64,000 nt of DNA. Origin: Hydractinia symbiolongicarpus. Lineage: Eukaryota > Cnidaria > Hydrozoa > Anthoathecata > Hydractiniidae. The position numbers and the translations under genes were made by a program. Position 1 is the stretch's first letter. Each line of letters starts with the position of its first letter. Where the stretch lies: positions 15,759,001-15,823,000 of the forward strand of contig NC_079885.1 of NCBI RefSeq assembly GCF_029227915.1. Reading direction: 5' to 3'. Shown in pieces: positions 60,743 through 64,000 of the stretch. The notes beneath the pieces were generated by a model, which saw only the letters and a list, made by a program, of their open reading frames with translations, was not told the origin of the DNA and did not search any database.

Positions 60743-61192
60743 ATTGACTTTTTCACGTTACATTATTTATCATTACGACTGTGACGTATCTTTTTTACGA
60801 AATAGCCGCTGAGTAAATCAAGAAAGAGACATGATTAGAAGTTGCTTTCCCTTCAAAACGGCTACGATCTGGCAGCAATAAATGCGCCAAGTCGCAAATG
60901 AATGGATTACAAGCGTCAGACAAAGAAAATGGCGATGTAGTTACTTTGCTAATTAACTTTGTCATAATAAAATTAAGTCGGAAAGCACCCTAGATTTCCT
61001 TCGTTGGAACTTTTTACCGGAAATCATAAAGCGCATTATTGTTGTCAAGAATCGATAGCGCTTAAAAAGAGCTGTCAAACGCACATAAACACGACCTATT
61101 TCGAATGATCCAGTCAAAAAATATGACCTTTAAAGTTTGAACCATTTTCGATGTAATGTGCTAATAAATCGTAGATATCTGCCCGTTTGTTT

Positions 61193-61311
61193 GTCTACGA
61201 CCATACCACGATGAACACACCTGTTCTCGTCTGATCACGGAAGTTAAGCATCGTCGGGCCGGGATAGTACTTGGATGGGGGACCGCCTGGGAACTCCCGG
61301 TGTCGTAGGCT
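61193..61311 (+). rRNA. 5S rRNA (U108)
   Basis: C40T with CAAAAAATATGACC upstream; partner of U44 at 36406 bp. Confidence 0.97.
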
Positions 61312-61761
61312 ATTGACTTTTTCACGTTACATTATTTATCATTACGACTGTGACGTATCTTTTTTACGAAATAGCCGCTGAGTAAATCAAGAAAGAGACA
61401 TGATTAGAAGTTGCTTTCCCTTCAAAACGGCTACGATCTGGCAGCAATAAATGCGCCAAGTCGCAAATGAATGGATTACGAGCGTCAGACAAAGAAAATG
61501 GCGATGTAGTAACTTTGCTAATTAACTTTGTCATATGAAAATTAAGTCGGAAAGCACCCTAGATTTCCTTCGTTGGAACTTTTTACCGGAAATCATAAAG
61601 CGCATGGTTGTCGTAATTAATGGATAGCGCTTGAAATGAGCTTTCAAATGCACATAAAAACGACCTATTTCGGATGATCCAGTCAAGAAATATGACCTTT
61701 AAAGTTTAAACCATTTTCGATGTAATGTGCTAATAAATCGTAGATATCTGCCCGTTTGTTT

Positions 61762-61880
61762 GTTTACGACCATACCACGATGAACACACCTGTTCTCGTC
61801 CGATCACGGAAGTTAAGCATCGTCGGGCCGGGATAGTACTTGGATGGGGGACCGCCTGGGAACTCCCGGTGTCGTAGGCT
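61762..61880 (+). rRNA. 5S rRNA (U109)
   Basis: C3T; partner of U45 at the same 36406-bp offset. Confidence 0.97.
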
Positions 61881-62330
61881 ATTGACTTTTTCACGTTACA
61901 TTATTTATCATTACGACTGTGACGTATCTTTTTTACGAAATAGCCGCTGAGTAAATCAAGAAAGAGACATGATTAGAAGTTGCTTTCCCTTCAAAACGGC
62001 TACGATCTGGCAGCAATAAATGCGCCAAGTCGCAAATGAATGGATTACGAGCGTCAGACAAAAAAAATGGCGATGTAGTTAATTTGCTAATTAACTTTGT
62101 CATATGAAAATTAAGTCTGAAAGTACCCTAGATTGCCTTCGTTGGAACTTTTTACCGGAAATCTTAAAGCGCATGGTTGTCGTAATTAATCGATAGCGCT
62201 TGAAATGAGCTTTCAAATGCACATAAACACGACCTATTTCGGATAATCCAGTCAAGAAATATGACCTTTAAAGTTTAATGCATTTTCGATGTAATGTGCT
62301 AATAAATCGTAGATATCTGCCCGTTTGTTT

Positions 62331-62449
62331 GTCTACGACCATACCACGATGAACACACCTGTTCTCGTCCGATCACGGAAGTTAAGCATCGTTGGGCCGG
62401 GATAGTACTTGGATGGGGGACCGCCTGGGAACTCCCGGTGTCGTAGGCT
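62331..62449 (+). rRNA. 5S rRNA (U110)
   Basis: C63T. The upstream spacer has ACAAAAAAAATGG as before U46, and a private TTTAATGCATTT. Confidence 0.97.
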
Positions 62450-62899
62450 ATTGACTTTTTCACGTTACATTATTTATCATTACGACTGTGACGTATCTTT
62501 TTTACGAAATAGCCGCTGAGTAAATCAAGAAAGAGACATGATTAGAAGTTGCTTTCCCTTCAAAACGGCTACGATCTGGCAGCAATAAATGCGCCAAGTC
62601 GCAAATGAATGGATTACGAGCGTCAGACAAAGAAAATGGCGATGTAGTAACTTTGCTAATTAACTTTGTCATATGAAAATTAAGTCGGAAAGCACCCTAG
62701 ATTTCCTTCGTTGGAACTTTTTACCGGAAATCATAAAGCGCATGGTTGTCGTAATTAATGGATAGCGCTTGAAATGAGCTTTCAAATGCACATAAAAACG
62801 ACCTTTTTCGGATGATCCAGTCAAAAAATATGACCTTTAAAGTTTAAACCATTTTCGATGTAATGTGCTAATAAATCGTAGATATCTGCCCGTTTGTTT

Positions 62900-63018
62900 G
62901 TTTACGACCATACCACGATGAACACACCTGTTCTCGTCTGATCACGGAAGTTAAGCATCGTCGGGCCGGGATAGTACTTGGATGGGGGACCGCCTGGGAA
63001 TTCCCGGTGTCGTAGGCT
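62900..63018 (+). rRNA. 5S rRNA (U111)
   Basis: C3T, C40T and a private C102T. It combines markers of the U44 and U45 classes, so it is probably recombinant. Confidence 0.96.
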
Positions 63019-63468
63019 ATTGACTTTTTCACGTTACATTATTTATCATTACGACTGTGACGTATCTTTTTTACGAAATAGCCGCTGAGTAAATCAAGAA
63101 AGAGACATGATTAGAAGTTGCTTTCCCTTCAAAACGGCTACGATCTGGCAGCAATAAATGCGCCAAGTCGCAAATGAATGGATTACGAGCGTCAGACAAA
63201 AAAAATGGCGATGTAGTTAATTTGCTAATTAACTTTGTCATATGAAAATTAAGTCTGAAAGTACCCTAGATTGCCTTCGTTGGAACTTTTTACCGGAAAT
63301 CTTAAAGCGCATGGTTGTCGTAATTAATCGATAGCGCTTGAAATGAGCTTTCAAATGCACATAAACACGACCTATTTCGGATAATCCAGTCAAGAAATAT
63401 GACCTTTAAAGTTTAAACCATTTTCGATGTAATGTGCTAATAAATCGTAGATATCTGCCCGTTTGTTT

Positions 63469-63587
63469 GTCTACGACCATACCACGATGAACACACCTGT
63501 TCTCGTCCGATCACGGAAGTTAAGCATCGTTGGGCCGGGATAGTACTTGGATGGGGGACCGCCTGGGAACTCCCGGTGTCGTAGGCT
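63469..63587 (+). rRNA. 5S rRNA (U112)
   Basis: C63T; last complete gene. U111-U112 repeat the U109-U110 order at 1138 bp. Confidence 0.97.
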
Positions 63588-64000
63588 ATTGACTTTTTCA
63601 CGTTACATTATTTATCATTACGACTGTGACGTATCTTTTTTACGAAATAGCCGCTGAGTAAATCAAGAAAGAGACATGATTAGAAGTTGCTTTCCCTTCA
63701 AAACGGCTACGATCTGGCAGCAATAAATGCGCCAAGTCGCAAATGAATGGATTACGAGCGTCAGACAAAGAAAATGGCGATGTAGTAACTTTGCTAATTA
63801 ACTTTGTCATATGAAAATTAAGTCGGAAAGCACCCTAGATTTCCTTCGTTGGAACTTTTTACCGGAAATCATAAAGCGCATTATTGTTGTCAAGAATCGA
63901 TAGCGCTTAAAAAGAGCTGTCAAACGCACATAAACACGACCTATTTCGAATGATCCAGTCAAGAAATATGACCTTTAAAGTTTGAACCATTTTCGATGTA
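63588..64000 (+). repeat. Partial 5S intergenic spacer at right edge
   Basis: First 413 bp of a spacer of the CATTATTGTTGTCAAG class, with T5 (63594-63598) and T6 (63636-63641) tracts. It stops just before the TATA-like element, and the next gene would start near 64038. No gene is seen. Confidence 0.95.

Larger units (their letters stand above)
44125..61880 (+). repeat. Large duplicated segment (U78-U109), partner of U13-U45
   Basis: Rare variants occur in the same order as in 7152-25474: W, X, Z, C91A, Z, G88A, G69A, T62C, A23G, G48T/C67T, C46T, C40A, consensus, C3T, C40A, consensus, C40T, C3T. The offset steps between 36406 and 39251 bp as whole units are gained or lost. Two private-marker units (U25/U94, U26/U95) keep their spacer marks too. 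Confidence 0.88.
1..64000 (+). repeat. 5S rDNA tandem array, 112 complete units of 568-569 bp
   Basis: The same 119-nt 5S gene recurs every 568 or 569 bases from 331 to 63587, always in the same orientation, with about 450 bp of spacer between copies. First-to-last gene start distance is 63138 bp over 111 intervals, a mean of 568.8 bp. Both window edges fall inside a spacer, so the array continues in both directions. Units differ by substitutions and single-base indels, and the variants are shared in patterns that define larger repeated blocks. No other gene or mobile element interrupts it. Confidence 0.98.

Noticed and set aside
1-64000. CRISPR-like or satellite array
   Set aside because: The period is 569 bp and each period holds a complete, foldable 5S gene with Pol III signals. 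There are no short repeats with unique spacers.
1-64000. Transposable element insertion or long terminal repeats
   Set aside because: Unit length never departs from 568-569 bp, so there is no room for an insertion.

Overview
The whole window is one uninterrupted tandem array of eukaryotic 5S ribosomal RNA genes. There are 112 complete genes, all on the + strand. The unit is 569 bp (568 bp where a base is deleted): a 119-nt gene plus a spacer of about 450 bp. A partial spacer lies at each end (1-330 and 63588-64000). I found no protein gene, tRNA, transposon or CRISPR array. The organism is a metazoan, most likely an invertebrate. The RNA has the metazoan 5S layout, with a C box almost identical to the animal consensus, and its loop C region (CTCGTCCGATCAC) resembles arthropod 5S. 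I cannot name a species from this.

Each unit has the same layout. A TATA-like TAATAAAT lies at -31 to -24. The transcribed gene carries an internal control region (A box about +50-64, intermediate element +67-72, C box +80-97). A T5 tract starts 7 nt after the gene and serves as the Pol III terminator; a T6 tract starts 49 nt after the gene and may be a backup. The rest of the spacer is AT-rich and has no recognisable gene. I number genes U1 to U112 and give variants relative to the commonest sequence (16 exact copies, for example U30). Position 1 is the G of GTCTACGACC.

The array is a mosaic of higher-order blocks. Block I (331-9993, U1-U17) shuffles a few classes marked G86T, C112T, G82A and C57A/G61C/T80G. 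Block II (9994-25924, U18-U45) is mostly consensus-like. Block III (25925-44124, U46-U77) is marked by T63 and by G61C/G87A genes, and contains repeated groups of six to nine units. Then 44125-64000 (U78-U112) replays U13-U45 in nearly the same order, with whole units gained or lost. This is an old segmental duplication about 37-39 kb away from its partner. Younger tandem duplications (3413 bp at 26.5-33.1 kb; 2845 bp at 47.5-52.9 kb) and chimeric spacers record unequal exchange.

Most genes should give a normal 5S RNA. About 30 carry changes that break a helix pair or delete a base. Several of these have been amplified as classes, so the array holds either multiplied pseudogenes or alternative 5S forms.
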